24,913 nucleotides of DNA from an uncultured Neomegalonema sp. (GTDB lineage: Bacteria > Pseudomonadota > Alphaproteobacteria > Rhodobacterales > Rhodobacteraceae): contig CALFWP010000155.1 in the NCBI GenBank assembly GCA_937927905.1, forward strand, positions 1 through 24,913. Reading direction: 5' to 3'. Positions 15,435 through 23,238 of this stretch are shown piece by piece. The position numbers and the translations under genes were made by a program. Each line of letters starts with the position of its first letter. The stretch's first letter is position 1. The notes under the pieces were generated by a model that was given only the letters and a program-made list of their open reading frames with translations, did not search any database and was not told the DNA's origin.

Positions 15435-16724
15435 TCAACGCGCTCTGCCGCTTGCCGCATGCCTTTGTTCGGCAAAGTTGATTTCTTCCGGCGATAGACG
15501 TGACGTAAGGTTAGCCAGTGCCGTGGCCGCCTGTTCACTGCCTCCAGCGGCTGCACTGCGCCACAGACTATAAGCTTCGGCACGGTTCAGGACAACGCCC
15601 TCACCCCGGTTGTAAAGCCGCCCGAGCCAGAATTGGGCAACCGGCATTCCGGCATTGGCGAGCGGAATTAAAAGGGATGTTGCCTCGTCGAATTTGCCGT
15701 TACGGTACGCGGACTCGGCCATTCTGATGCGGGCCGCAGGGTCACCCGGGTTGCTGCGGCGGGGTGTTGCTGCTGTTATTGAAGAAACAAGCGGTTCCGG
15801 CGTTTTCGTTGTCTCCGGCGGAGCGGGGGGCGGCGGGGCATAGACGATGACTGCGCCGTCATCGCTATATTCCTGCCCGTCGGGGATGATAATAACATCC
15901 GGTTCATCGCCTTTCGGAGCGCCGCTTACTGTTTGGCCGGGGCTGCGGTTCGGCGTGCGCACGACATTGACAAGCGGGCGGTCTCTCTCTGCCGTGCTTT
16001 CCTCGGCAGAAGATGTATAGCTGGGAAGGGCTTCGGAATCTTTGGCATCGTCAACCCTGGTGATGGACAGGGCCGGACTACGTTCGGCCTTTTCAGGTGC
16101 CAGCTCAGGTTCTTCGGCTTTAGCCGCTGCTTCGGCCTGAGCCTTTTGAGCCACCTGTTTTTCCGCAATACGGCGCGGTTCATCCGCCTCCAATGCTTCA
16201 AGCCGTGCCAGGGCGCGCTTTTGCCCTTTATCAGCGGCAATGCGGTAAAGTTCAGCGGCAAATTCCAAATCCTGATTAACCCCTATGCCTTTTTCATACA
16301 TCAGGCCGAGGTTGTATTGTGCCAGCGCATTTCCCTGATCCGCCGCTTTCGCAAACCAGCCTGCCGCTTTGTCGGGTGTGCGTGTGACGCCCTTTCCGGT
16401 GAGGAGCATAAAGGCGACATTGACCTGAGCCTCGGCAGAACCGGCCTCTGCTGCCTGTGAATAGAGGTCATAGGCCTTTCTGTCGTCCTGTTGAACACCG
16501 AGACCGAGGCGGTGGATCTGTGCCAGCATATTTAAGGCATCTATATTGCCTCTATCGGCCAGTGGCTGCCAGATAGCAATCGCATCACCGTATTGTCCGC
16601 TTTCATACGCAGCAGCACCGGTTTCAAAGTCGTTGCTGTTTTGAGACACTGCCGGTGACATACAGAAACACAGACCGGCGATCATTGCGGGCAATGCAGA
16701 AAAAATCCGGAGGCGTATACCCAT
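15435..16724 (-). CDS. Exported Sel1-like repeat (TPR-related) protein
   Basis: A 429-residue secreted or periplasmic scaffold-type protein. Residues 1-28 are a signal peptide ending near PAVSQ. Sel1-like repeats follow: a degenerate one from AAYESGQYGDAIAIW, then ALNMLAQIHRLGLGVQQD, AQVNVAFMLLTGKGVTRT and AQYNLGLMYEKGIGVNQD, covering about residues 35-170. The middle, about 180-330, is an Ala/Glu/Pro-rich low-complexity linker. A final repeat pair, AESAYRNGKFDEATSLL and AQFWLGRLYNRGEGVVLN, lies near the C-terminus at about 338-405. Sel1 repeats mediate protein contacts, and no enzymatic domain is visible. It has a GGGG-containing ribosome binding site shortly before the ATG and sits downstream of the terminator that follows the glycine-zipper lipoprotein gene. 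Confidence 0.87.
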   Translation of the reverse strand: MGIRLRIFSALPAMIAGLCFCMSPAVSQNSNDFETGAAAYESGQYGDAIAIWQPLADRGNIDALNMLAQIHRLGLGVQQDDRKAYDLYSQAAEAGSAEAQVNVAFMLLTGKGVTRTPDKAAGWFAKAADQGNALAQYNLGLMYEKGIGVNQDLEFAAELYRIAADKGQKRALARLEALEADEPRRIAEKQVAQKAQAEAAAKAEEPELAPEKAERSPALSITRVDDAKDSEALPSYTSSAEESTAERDRPLVNVVRTPNRSPGQTVSGAPKGDEPDVIIIPDGQEYSDDGAVIVYAPPPPAPPETTKTPEPLVSSITAATPRRSNPGDPAARIRMAESAYRNGKFDEATSLLIPLANAGMPVAQFWLGRLYNRGEGVVLNRAEAYSLWRSAAAGGSEQAATALANLTSRLSPEEINFAEQRHAASGRAR

Positions 16725-16814
16725 GATGCTACCCCAAGGTTGACTCGTTAATTTCTTAACAGAATGTTAAAGCAAGTCTGGGGCCATAACCAAACCGGTA
16801 TACGCAAATGTTAA

Positions 16815-16844
16815 ATGAAAAGGCGATGCCGCAGCACCGCCTTT
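16815..16844 (-). terminator. Intrinsic terminator after the glycine-zipper lipoprotein gene
   Basis: On the minus strand an 11-bp stem (AAAGGCGGTGC / GCATCGCCTTT, one G-U pair) with a 4-nt loop is followed by TTTTCATT. It lies 70 bp downstream of the lipoprotein stop and upstream of the Sel1-repeat gene, separating the two transcription units. The stem is a perfect pairing only for the minus-strand RNA; the plus-strand version has an A-C mismatch. Confidence 0.72.
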
Positions 16845-16913
16845 CCGGGAATTACAGAATATCTCAAGATATTTCAGGCCGTAACGTCCTTTCCGGCGTA
16901 ACGGCACGGTATA

Positions 16914-17576
16914 TCAGGACACAATTTTCCATGTTCCGTCCGGCTGACGGCAGGCTGTTCCGGTGGCTGTTTCAATCTGGTCTGCAATCACAATTGTCTG
17001 TTTATATTCGCGGCAGCTTTGTGTGGCCGTGGCAGGCTGTGCGTTCAGCGGCTGCTGCGCGGTATAGACATCATTGGTATAGGTCGGCTGTACCTGTGTG
17101 TAAGCGGGCTGGGTATAGGCCGGTTGCGTGTATGTTTGCTGTGTATATGCCGGTTCGGTGTAGACGGGCTGTTGCTGTGAGACCGGTGCGTATTCGAAGA
17201 GCGGGGTTGTGGCGACAATCTCTCCGCGTGCACCGGTCTGAGGGTTTTGCCATTGGACCGGCTGATTTACTGGTGCGGTTTCAAGTGTCCGTTGGGTGGC
17301 CTGTTGCGCGAGAATCTGATCCTGTTGCGTCAAACGGCTGCCGATGGCAGAGCCGACAGCGCCGCCCAGGATGGTTCCGGCGATAATAGCAGCGGTCCGA
17401 CCGCGCCCTTTGCCGACCTGCGTTCCGAGCAACCCGCCTGCGACCGCACCGATGACACCGGCACCGATGGCCCCGCCCTGCTGGGTGGTGGGCTGTGTGC
17501 CGTTTGCACAGCCTGCAAGAGCAATTGCTAAAATCGGGGCGGTAAGGCTGGTTTTATTTAATCCGAGCGTCATCAT
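16914..17576 (-). CDS. Glycine-zipper outer-membrane lipoprotein (17 kDa antigen-like)
   Basis: A 220-residue predicted lipoprotein. The lipobox LAGC puts the lipidated cysteine at residue 23. A glycine-zipper segment follows (about 34-80) with repeated GxxxG spacing, for example GGAIGAGVIGAVAGGLLG and GTILGGAVGSAIG, as in the Rickettsia 17-kDa surface antigen and related proteins. Residues 138-172 are Tyr-Thr-Gln-Pro repeats. The C-terminal module contains SCREYKQTIVI and GTACRQPDGTWKI, with the two cysteines (188, 209) shared by this antigen family. The start at 17576 is set by a GGAG sequence 9 bases upstream. It is divergent from pdxH. Role: probably envelope structure; function is not established. 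Confidence 0.9.
   Translation of the reverse strand: MMTLGLNKTSLTAPILAIALAGCANGTQPTTQQGGAIGAGVIGAVAGGLLGTQVGKGRGRTAAIIAGTILGGAVGSAIGSRLTQQDQILAQQATQRTLETAPVNQPVQWQNPQTGARGEIVATTPLFEYAPVSQQQPVYTEPAYTQQTYTQPAYTQPAYTQVQPTYTNDVYTAQQPLNAQPATATQSCREYKQTIVIADQIETATGTACRQPDGTWKIVS
17061..17165 (-). repeat. Tyr-Thr-Gln-Pro codon repeat inside the lipoprotein gene
   Basis: Residues 138-172 of the glycine-zipper lipoprotein consist of imperfect units such as YTEPAYTQ, TYTQPAYTQ and PAYTQ. The DNA is correspondingly repetitive, with variants of CAGCCCGCTTACAC on the minus strand. Such tracts can change length by slippage. Confidence 0.75.
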
Positions 17577-17584
17577 ATCCATTT

Positions 17585-17588
17585 CTCC
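17585..17588 (-). promoter_or_regulatory. Ribosome binding site fixing the lipoprotein start
   Basis: GGAG on the minus strand lies 8 bases before the ATG at 17576. An in-frame ATG at 17582 would be too close to it, and a longer frame reaching 17672 would bury the lipoprotein signal. Confidence 0.6.
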
Positions 17589-17687
17589 GGAGAACCTGAA
17601 CAGTTCTGTTGAGTTCCAAAATTTGCCCCGTGTTTCTGTAAACCGCATTTGAGGTGCGAATAGGGCGTACACAAAGGAAAAATGTGA

Positions 17688-18332
17688 ATGACCAAACCGA
17701 TTGTCCGGGATGCCGATGGACGGAATGAAACCCGTAACGGATTGTTTTCAGGGGATAATCCGTATGATCTTTCTGAGAGATGGATGACCGAAGCGTGGCA
17801 ATCAGAGCCTAATGATGCCAATGCTATGGCACTGGCCACTACAAATAAGGCAGGTCTGCCCAACGTACGTATGGTGCTGCTTAAGGAAATCGAACAGGGC
17901 GGATTTGTTTTTTATACAAACTCTGAAAGCGCCAAGGGCGGGGAACTGGCCGGAAACAGTCAGGCGGCCTTTGTGCTGCACTGGAAATCGCTTGGCAGAC
18001 AGATACGGGCGCGCGGGCCGGTTGAGGCGGTTTCCGCCGAACAATCCGATGCCTATTTCAATTCCCGCCATCCGCAAAGCCGCGCCGGTGCGGTGGCTTC
18101 ACAGCAATCCCGTCCGCTTGATGCCCGTGACACGCTGGTGAAGGCAACCGCGGCGGTCAGAGAAAAATACGGCGATGATCATATCCCGCGCCCTTCGCAC
18201 TGGCACGGTTACCGGATCAGGCCGCTTGAAATCGAATTCTGGGCCGATGGGGATCACCGCCTGCATGACCGCTTCCGCTGGACCCGGGATACTCCGGACG
18301 GTGAATGGACGATCGAACGGCTTAATCCTTAA
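17688..18332 (+). CDS. pdxH: Pyridoxamine 5'-phosphate oxidase
   Basis: PdxH uses FMN and oxygen to convert pyridoxamine or pyridoxine 5'-phosphate into pyridoxal 5'-phosphate. The 214-residue protein has the full family signature: ANAMALATTNKAGLPNVRMVLLK (residues 43-65), GFVFYTNSESAKGGEL, AAFVLHWKSLGRQIRARG, SRHPQSRAGAVASQQS and the C-terminal PRPSHWHGYRIRPLEIEFW with RLHDRFRW. The ATG at 17688 follows AAAGGA by 9 bases. It diverges from the lipoprotein gene across 111 bp and overlaps the 3' end of the convergent renalase-like gene by 11 bp. Confidence 0.97.
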   Translation: MTKPIVRDADGRNETRNGLFSGDNPYDLSERWMTEAWQSEPNDANAMALATTNKAGLPNVRMVLLKEIEQGGFVFYTNSESAKGGELAGNSQAAFVLHWKSLGRQIRARGPVEAVSAEQSDAYFNSRHPQSRAGAVASQQSRPLDARDTLVKATAAVREKYGDDHIPRPSHWHGYRIRPLEIEFWADGDHRLHDRFRWTRDTPDGEWTIERLNP

Positions 18333-19212
18333 CTGATAAAAGCGCGCGCGCCATGGCCTGTCCGCTGTTCCAGGCATCCTCGGCCCGCGCGCCAAGACAC
18401 CAGTCTCCTCCGATCAGCGCTTTTTCATCAGGCGTGGTGATATGGGATACCCCGAGCGGCACAGTTGTAAGCGCATACCGCCAGCGATGGGCCGCAGCAT
18501 GGACCACCTCCGGTGTAGTGCCAAGCATACTTCGCAGGAGATCGAGCATATGATCTTTTGCGATATCCTTATCCACTTCCAGATGAACCTCGCTCCAGCG
18601 CTGTGAGGCATGGGCGATCCAGCAATCCGGCTCCGCCGGGCGTTGCGGTTTGGACGTGTTGCGGGCGATCCAGGACAAATCCGTCTCTCGCTTGCGCCAC
18701 ATAACGGGCCACTCCGGGGTCTTGCGGAACGCAACCATCAGGGTCCAGCACGGTGTTACTCTGACCGTGTCAAGAGCCGCTGCCATGTCCGGAAAAAGGT
18801 CTTGTGCCTGTGCCACGGGAACGGTTGATATGATCCGCTCGAAAAACATGCCGCCGACAGTCCAGCCATTTTCTGCACGTTGAGGGGTCACCTTTTCCCC
18901 GAAGCGGATATCTAGGCCCTTTGCCAGCGGTTTCACCAGATCATTCATGGCCGGTATTCCGACAAACCATTCATTCGCCCCGTCCGGCCGCCACGGGGCG
19001 GCATGGGTGTTCAGATGATTACGGAAACTGTCCCCGCGTGCGGTGACAAACTGGGCACCGTGGTCAAAACGCAAGGCGTCGATACGTTTTGTGGCCAGCC
19101 GCCCGCCGAGACCGCGGCTTTTTTCGAATACAACCGGTGCCCGTCCGTGATCCGCCAGAAGGCGCGCACAGGAAAGGCCCGTCATTCCCGCCCCTATAAT
19201 CGCAATACTCAT
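18322..19212 (-). CDS. Renalase-like FAD/NAD(P)-dependent oxidoreductase
   Basis: A 296-residue flavoprotein of the renalase-like group. The FAD-binding Rossmann motif IAIIGAGMTGLSCARLLADHG is at residues 3-23, followed by the acidic ribose-binding segment VVFEKSRGLGGRLATKR and FDHGAQFVTARG, typical of this family. The C-terminal FAD-contacting part ALIGGDWCLGARAEDAWNSG is also present. Bacterial renalases oxidise wrongly reduced NAD(P)H isomers; whether this copy does so is inference. The ATG at 19212 matches the family start, although the frame is open further upstream. It starts 13 bp after the glpK stop on the same strand, so it is probably the last gene of the glp operon. Its 3' end overlaps pdxH by 11 bp. 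Confidence 0.85.
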   Translation of the reverse strand: MSIAIIGAGMTGLSCARLLADHGRAPVVFEKSRGLGGRLATKRIDALRFDHGAQFVTARGDSFRNHLNTHAAPWRPDGANEWFVGIPAMNDLVKPLAKGLDIRFGEKVTPQRAENGWTVGGMFFERIISTVPVAQAQDLFPDMAAALDTVRVTPCWTLMVAFRKTPEWPVMWRKRETDLSWIARNTSKPQRPAEPDCWIAHASQRWSEVHLEVDKDIAKDHMLDLLRSMLGTTPEVVHAAAHRWRYALTTVPLGVSHITTPDEKALIGGDWCLGARAEDAWNSGQAMARALLSVKD

Positions 19213-19225
19213 ACACCGCCCCGGG

Positions 19226-20689
19226 TTATGCTGACAAAGTGCGCTGCACCGCATCCTGCCAGCGGGAGTATTTGGCGTGACGGGTCTGTTTGTCCATGGC
19301 GGGCGTGAATTGCCTGTCAAGGGACCAGGTTTTTGCAAAGCCCTCCTGATCCGGATAGACGCCCGCCTTCATACCGGCCAGCCATGCCGCGCCAAGCGCG
19401 GTTGTCTCCAGCACATTCGGGCGATCAACGGGTGCGCCGAGAATGTCGCTGAGAAACTGCATCGTCCGGTCCGAGGCGGTCATACCGCCGTCTACACGCA
19501 GGACTGTATCGCCGGTTCCGGCGTAATCCTTGTGCATTGCTTCCAGTAGGTCACGGGTCTGAAATCCGACGCTTTCAAGGGCCGCCTTTGCCATTTCCGC
19601 TCTGCCGGTGCCCCGTGTTATGCCGAAGATGGCCCCGCGGCATTCGCTGTCCCAATAGGGTGCGCCAAGACCGGTAAAGGCGGGCACCAGTATAATTTCT
19701 GCGGTTTCATCGGCTTTATCGGCAAGGGCCTGTGTTTCACCGGCATCATGTATGAGCTTCAGCCCGTCGCGCAGCCATTGCACCACGGCACCGGCAATAA
19801 AGATTGATCCTTCCAAAGCGTATACCGGCTTGCCGCCCAGCTGATAGGCGATTGTGGTCAGCAGACGGTTGTTTGACAGTGACGGGGTTTCACCGGTGTT
19901 CAGCAGTGCAAAACAGCCGGTGCCGTAGGTTGATTTCATCATCCCGGGTTTGAAACAGGCCTGGCCGACGGTTGCCGCCTGTTGATCTCCTGCAACACCC
20001 AGGATCGGGATGCTTCCGCCGAGGATATCCGTTTGGCCGAACACGTCGGCACAATCACGGACCTGCGGTAGCATCGCGGCGGGAATGTCGAACAGGCGAA
20101 GCAGATCCTCATCCCAGCACCCCTTGCGGATGTTATACAGCATAGTCCGCGCCGCATTTGTGGCATCGGTGACATGGGATGCGCCACCGGTCAGACGCCA
20201 GATCAGAAAGCTGTCGATGGTGCCGAATAACAGATCGCCGTTTTCTGCCTTCTGCCGCGCGCCCGTGACATGATCAAGCAGCCAGGACAGCTTTGTCCCT
20301 GAAAAATAAGGGTCCAGCAGCAATCCGGTTTTTTCAGAGATTACCGGCTCAACACCATCCGCCTTTAATTGTGCGCACAGCTCAGCTGTACGCCTGTCCT
20401 GCCAGACAATGGCATTATGGATCGGTTTTCCCGAATGCCTGTCCCAGACAACGGTCGTTTCCCGCTGGTTTGTGATTCCGATTGCGGCAGCAGAGGCTCT
20501 GTCCGCCGCTTTTTGGGCCGTTGAGAGGGTCGTGCTCCAGATGTCCTCCGGATCATGTTCGACCCAACCTGACGCAGGAAAATGCTGTTTGAATTCTTCC
20601 TGTGCGGTTCTGACCACCCGCATATCCGAATCGAACAGGATGGCGCGCGAGGATGTTGTCCCCTGATCAATGGCAAGGATGTGACTCAT
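19226..20689 (-). CDS. glpK: Glycerol kinase
   Basis: GlpK phosphorylates glycerol to sn-glycerol-3-phosphate with ATP, trapping it in the cytoplasm. The 487-residue FGGY-family kinase begins with ILAIDQGTTSSRAILFD and contains WVEHDPEDIW, GITNQRETTVVWD, NAIVWQDRR, SGTKLSWLLDHV, GVAGDQQAATVGQ, STYGTGCF and LRVDGGMTASD, covering both actin-like halves and the glycerol- and ATP-binding loops. The ATG at 20689 has GGAG about 8 bases upstream. It follows glpD by 88 bp. That gap holds two TTGACG repeats 16 bp apart on the minus strand, the nearer with a loosely placed TATTTC, so an internal promoter is possible but weakly supported. Confidence 0.97.
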   Translation of the reverse strand: MSHILAIDQGTTSSRAILFDSDMRVVRTAQEEFKQHFPASGWVEHDPEDIWSTTLSTAQKAADRASAAAIGITNQRETTVVWDRHSGKPIHNAIVWQDRRTAELCAQLKADGVEPVISEKTGLLLDPYFSGTKLSWLLDHVTGARQKAENGDLLFGTIDSFLIWRLTGGASHVTDATNAARTMLYNIRKGCWDEDLLRLFDIPAAMLPQVRDCADVFGQTDILGGSIPILGVAGDQQAATVGQACFKPGMMKSTYGTGCFALLNTGETPSLSNNRLLTTIAYQLGGKPVYALEGSIFIAGAVVQWLRDGLKLIHDAGETQALADKADETAEIILVPAFTGLGAPYWDSECRGAIFGITRGTGRAEMAKAALESVGFQTRDLLEAMHKDYAGTGDTVLRVDGGMTASDRTMQFLSDILGAPVDRPNVLETTALGAAWLAGMKAGVYPDQEGFAKTWSLDRQFTPAMDKQTRHAKYSRWQDAVQRTLSA

Positions 20690-20777
20690 GGCAAGGGCTC
20701 CGGCGAAATAGAGGTTCATCTGTCACGTCAAGATTAGGGTGCGTCAAGCCCCGGCTATGTTCTGTGCGTGGCAGGGA

Positions 20778-22289
20778 TTAGACGGCGGCGGCAATTGCGT
20801 TATTTTGGTAATCTTGCATCCAGGTATCCAGTCGCTCTTTTTCCTCTCCGGATACGCGCAGCCCGATTTTTGAACGTCTGTAAAGCACATCTTCCGCCGT
20901 TTGCGCCCATTCCTTGTCCATCAGCCAGCGCACTTCACGCTCATAAAGGTTCCAGCCGAAATACATTCCGAGGTTTTCTGTGGTTTTGGCATCCCCGAGC
21001 ACGTCTTTCGCATCGGTCCCGTAAGCACGCACCAGGCGCAAGGCCCAGACCGGATCAAGGAAAGGATATCCGCCCTGCATCACACTGGTCAGGGTTTTGA
21101 CGCCATCAACCGCAAAATCGCCGCCGGGCAACGGTATCCCTGCCGTCCATGAAGAATCCATCCCCCCGAAATAGGGGCGCAGCATTTCGATCGCCTTTTC
21201 CGACAGGCGACGATAGGTTGTGATTTTGCCGCCGAAGATGTTCAGTACCGGAGCCTGTCCTTTGCCGCCATCAATTTTCAGAACATAATCGCGGGTGGCG
21301 GCGGTCGCCGAGGATGCGCCGTCATCATAAAGCGGGCGAACGCCGGAATAGGTCCAAACGATATCGTCTTCGGTGATCGGTTTCGCGAAATATTCCGAGG
21401 CGGCTTTGATGAGGTAATCCCGTTCTTCGGGCGAGCAGACGGCTTTTGAGGGGTCTTCCGTCTGTTCGGCATCCGTTGTTCCGATCAGGGTGAAATCCGT
21501 TTCATAGGGAATGGCAAAAACGATACGCCCGTCACCCTGTTGAAAGATGTAAGGTTTGCCATGGGTAAAAAGCTGTTTGGTGACGATGTGGGATCCGCGC
21601 ACCAGCCTGATTTTATCCGAGGTGTTCATCCGCATACCGTTGCGGATGATGTCTTCAACCCAAGGCCCGCCCGCATTGACGAGCGCCCTGGTCTCGATCT
21701 CGCGGGTGGCGCCGGTTTTTTCATCCCGGAGCGTAATTTTCCAGATATCGGCCTGTCGTTCAGCAGAGGTCATGCGGGTGCGGGTCAGAATATCGGCCCC
21801 GCGATCCGCCGCATCACGGGCGTTGAGCACCACAAGCCGCGAATCCTCGACCCAGCAATCGGAATATTCGTATCCGTGGGTATAGCTGTCCTTAAGCGGT
21901 ACGCCAGCAACATCACTGGTCAGGTCGAGGCTTTTGGTGGCGGGCAGCAGTTTACGGCCGCCGAGATGGTCGTAAATGAACAGGCCCAGCCGGATCAGCC
22001 AGCGGGGTCTGAGGCCCTTGTGATGAGGCAGCACAAAACGCATCGGCCATGAGATATGAGGCATCGCCGAAAGCAGTTGCTCGCGCTCCAGCAAAGCCTG
22101 TCTCACCAACCGGAATTCGTAATATTCCAGATAGCGTAATCCGCCATGAAACAGCTTGGTGGAGGCTGAGGATGTCGCCTGCGCCAGATCGCCCTGCTCG
22201 CACAGCCCGACAGAAAGCCCGCGTCCCGCCGCATCCCGGGCGATGCCGACGCCGTTTACACCGCCCCCGACAATAAACATGTCATACAT
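20778..22289 (-). CDS. glpD: Glycerol-3-phosphate dehydrogenase (aerobic, FAD-dependent)
   Basis: GlpD oxidises sn-glycerol-3-phosphate to dihydroxyacetone phosphate and passes electrons to quinone at the cytoplasmic membrane. The 503-residue protein has the FAD-binding motif FIVGGGVNGVGIARDAAGRG (residues 5-24), then the family signatures SSASTKLFHGGLRYLE, ALVNAGGPWV, RLVRGSHIV, FAIPYETDFTLIGTTD and TYSGVRPLYDD, plus the FGGKITTYR segment. The C-terminal helical DAO_C domain is present, containing EVRWLMDKEWAQTAEDVLYRRSK. Length is normal. Its start overlaps the end of glpR by 8 bp, implying translational coupling. Confidence 0.97.
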   Translation of the reverse strand: MYDMFIVGGGVNGVGIARDAAGRGLSVGLCEQGDLAQATSSASTKLFHGGLRYLEYYEFRLVRQALLEREQLLSAMPHISWPMRFVLPHHKGLRPRWLIRLGLFIYDHLGGRKLLPATKSLDLTSDVAGVPLKDSYTHGYEYSDCWVEDSRLVVLNARDAADRGADILTRTRMTSAERQADIWKITLRDEKTGATREIETRALVNAGGPWVEDIIRNGMRMNTSDKIRLVRGSHIVTKQLFTHGKPYIFQQGDGRIVFAIPYETDFTLIGTTDAEQTEDPSKAVCSPEERDYLIKAASEYFAKPITEDDIVWTYSGVRPLYDDGASSATAATRDYVLKIDGGKGQAPVLNIFGGKITTYRRLSEKAIEMLRPYFGGMDSSWTAGIPLPGGDFAVDGVKTLTSVMQGGYPFLDPVWALRLVRAYGTDAKDVLGDAKTTENLGMYFGWNLYEREVRWLMDKEWAQTAEDVLYRRSKIGLRVSGEEKERLDTWMQDYQNNAIAAAV

Positions 22290-23124
22290 GTGCGGACTCC
22301 TGTTTTAATGTTCGTTTTGAAGAGAAACTGTTCTGTTCGCTTTTACGCGTAGAGAGAGAAACTTCATCAACTGTTTCAATTCTGACCCCGTTGACCTTGC
22401 AAACCTCCACAAATTTTGCAGGTGGAGTGCGGTCCGTGACGAAAATGTCAATCCGGTCGAGGCCGCAAATCCGCATCGGGGCGGTGCGTTCGAATTTCAG
22501 GTGGTCGGCCACCAGGATGACCTTGCGGGCCGAATCGAGAATGGCACGCGCAACACTGACCTCGCGCTGGTCGTAATCAAGGACTGCTCCGTCATCATCG
22601 ATGGCCGAGCCGCCGATCACCGCGATATCGGCCTTGTACTGACGGATAAAATCAACCGCCGCCTCACCGACAATGCCGCCGTCTGCCTGGCGCACCACAC
22701 CGCCGGCAAGAATCAGTTCTTTATTGGGTGTTCGGTTCAGGGTGTTGATAACATTGATATTATTGGTAATTACAACAAGGCCGTTATGATTGATCAGAGC
22801 GCGGGCAACCTGTTCTGTTGTGGTGCCGATATTCAGCATGACGGAGCAGTTTTCGGGAATCAGCGTCGCTGTTGCCACGCCGATGAGACGCTTTTCCTCC
22901 GAGGCGAGATTCCGGCGCTCTTCATAGGCGACATTTGACACACTGTTTGCAGGCATTGCGCCGCCATGAACCCGGGTCAGTAATCCGCGCTGGCACAAAT
23001 CGTTCAGGTCCCTGCGGATGGTCTGGGGCGTTACGGTGAATGTGCGGGCAAGGGAATCGACACCGACACGCCCGTTATTGCGTGCCGCTGTCAGAATATC
23101 CTGTTGCCGGTCGGTAAGGTCCAT
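22282..23124 (-). CDS. glpR: DeoR-family glycerol-3-phosphate regulon repressor
   Basis: A 280-residue transcription factor. The DeoR helix-turn-helix is at residues 3-55, containing RQQDILTAARNNGRVGVD and TVTPQTIRRDLNDLCQRG, followed by the hinge signature LLTRVHGGA. The C-terminal effector-binding domain carries NIGTTTEQVARAL and GGSAIDDDGAVLDYD, the sugar-phosphate pocket of the family. The identification as GlpR rests on its overlap with glpD and divergence from glpV. The expected behaviour is repression relieved by glycerol-3-phosphate, with autoregulation through the shared intergenic region. A serine/lysine-rich tail of about 25 residues extends beyond the folded domain. AGGA lies 11 bases before the ATG. 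Confidence 0.93.
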   Translation of the reverse strand: MDLTDRQQDILTAARNNGRVGVDSLARTFTVTPQTIRRDLNDLCQRGLLTRVHGGAMPANSVSNVAYEERRNLASEEKRLIGVATATLIPENCSVMLNIGTTTEQVARALINHNGLVVITNNINVINTLNRTPNKELILAGGVVRQADGGIVGEAAVDFIRQYKADIAVIGGSAIDDDGAVLDYDQREVSVARAILDSARKVILVADHLKFERTAPMRICGLDRIDIFVTDRTPPAKFVEVCKVNGVRIETVDEVSLSTRKSEQNSFSSKRTLKQESAHV

Positions 23125-23152
23125 GGAGCGCTGTTTCCTGTGTTATTTTTCC

Positions 23153-23180
23153 AGAATACAAATTTCCCCTTGACGTTCAA
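23153..23180 (-). promoter_or_regulatory. Promoter for glpR-glpD-glpK
   Basis: Reading the minus strand, TTGAAC (23175-23180) is separated by 16 bp from TATTCT (23153-23158), giving a start about 20-25 bases before the ribosome binding site. The -35 element lies within the ACGTTCA half-site at 23173-23179, so a bound repressor would block it. Confidence 0.5.
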
Positions 23181-23199
23181 GTTATTTTCGTTTGATCAT
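23170..23199 (+). promoter_or_regulatory. Promoter for glpV
   Basis: TTGACG (23170-23175) is a near-consensus -35 element; a weak -10 lies in the TGATCAT region 17-18 bp downstream. It overlaps both the divergent glpR promoter and the half-sites described separately. Confidence 0.45.
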
Positions 23200-23210
23200 T
23201 AAATGAACGT
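23173..23210. promoter_or_regulatory. Candidate GlpR operator: spaced CGTTCA-type half-sites
   Basis: ACGTTCA (23173-23179) and its exact reverse complement TGAACGT (23204-23210) are centred 31 bp apart, about three helical turns. A related CGTTTGAT (23189-23196) sits between them, in direct orientation to the first and 15 bp from it. Half-sites of this TTCG/GTTC type are known for DeoR-family GlpR proteins. Assignment to this GlpR is inference from position. Confidence 0.5.
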
Positions 23211-23227
23211 AAAAGAGAAAAATATAC

Positions 23228-23234
23228 GGGAGGA
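23228..23234 (+). promoter_or_regulatory. Ribosome binding site of glpV
   Basis: GGGAGGA lies 4 bases before the ATG at 23239 and rules out the in-frame ATG at 23203, which falls inside the operator region. Confidence 0.8.
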
Positions 23235-23238
23235 AAAA

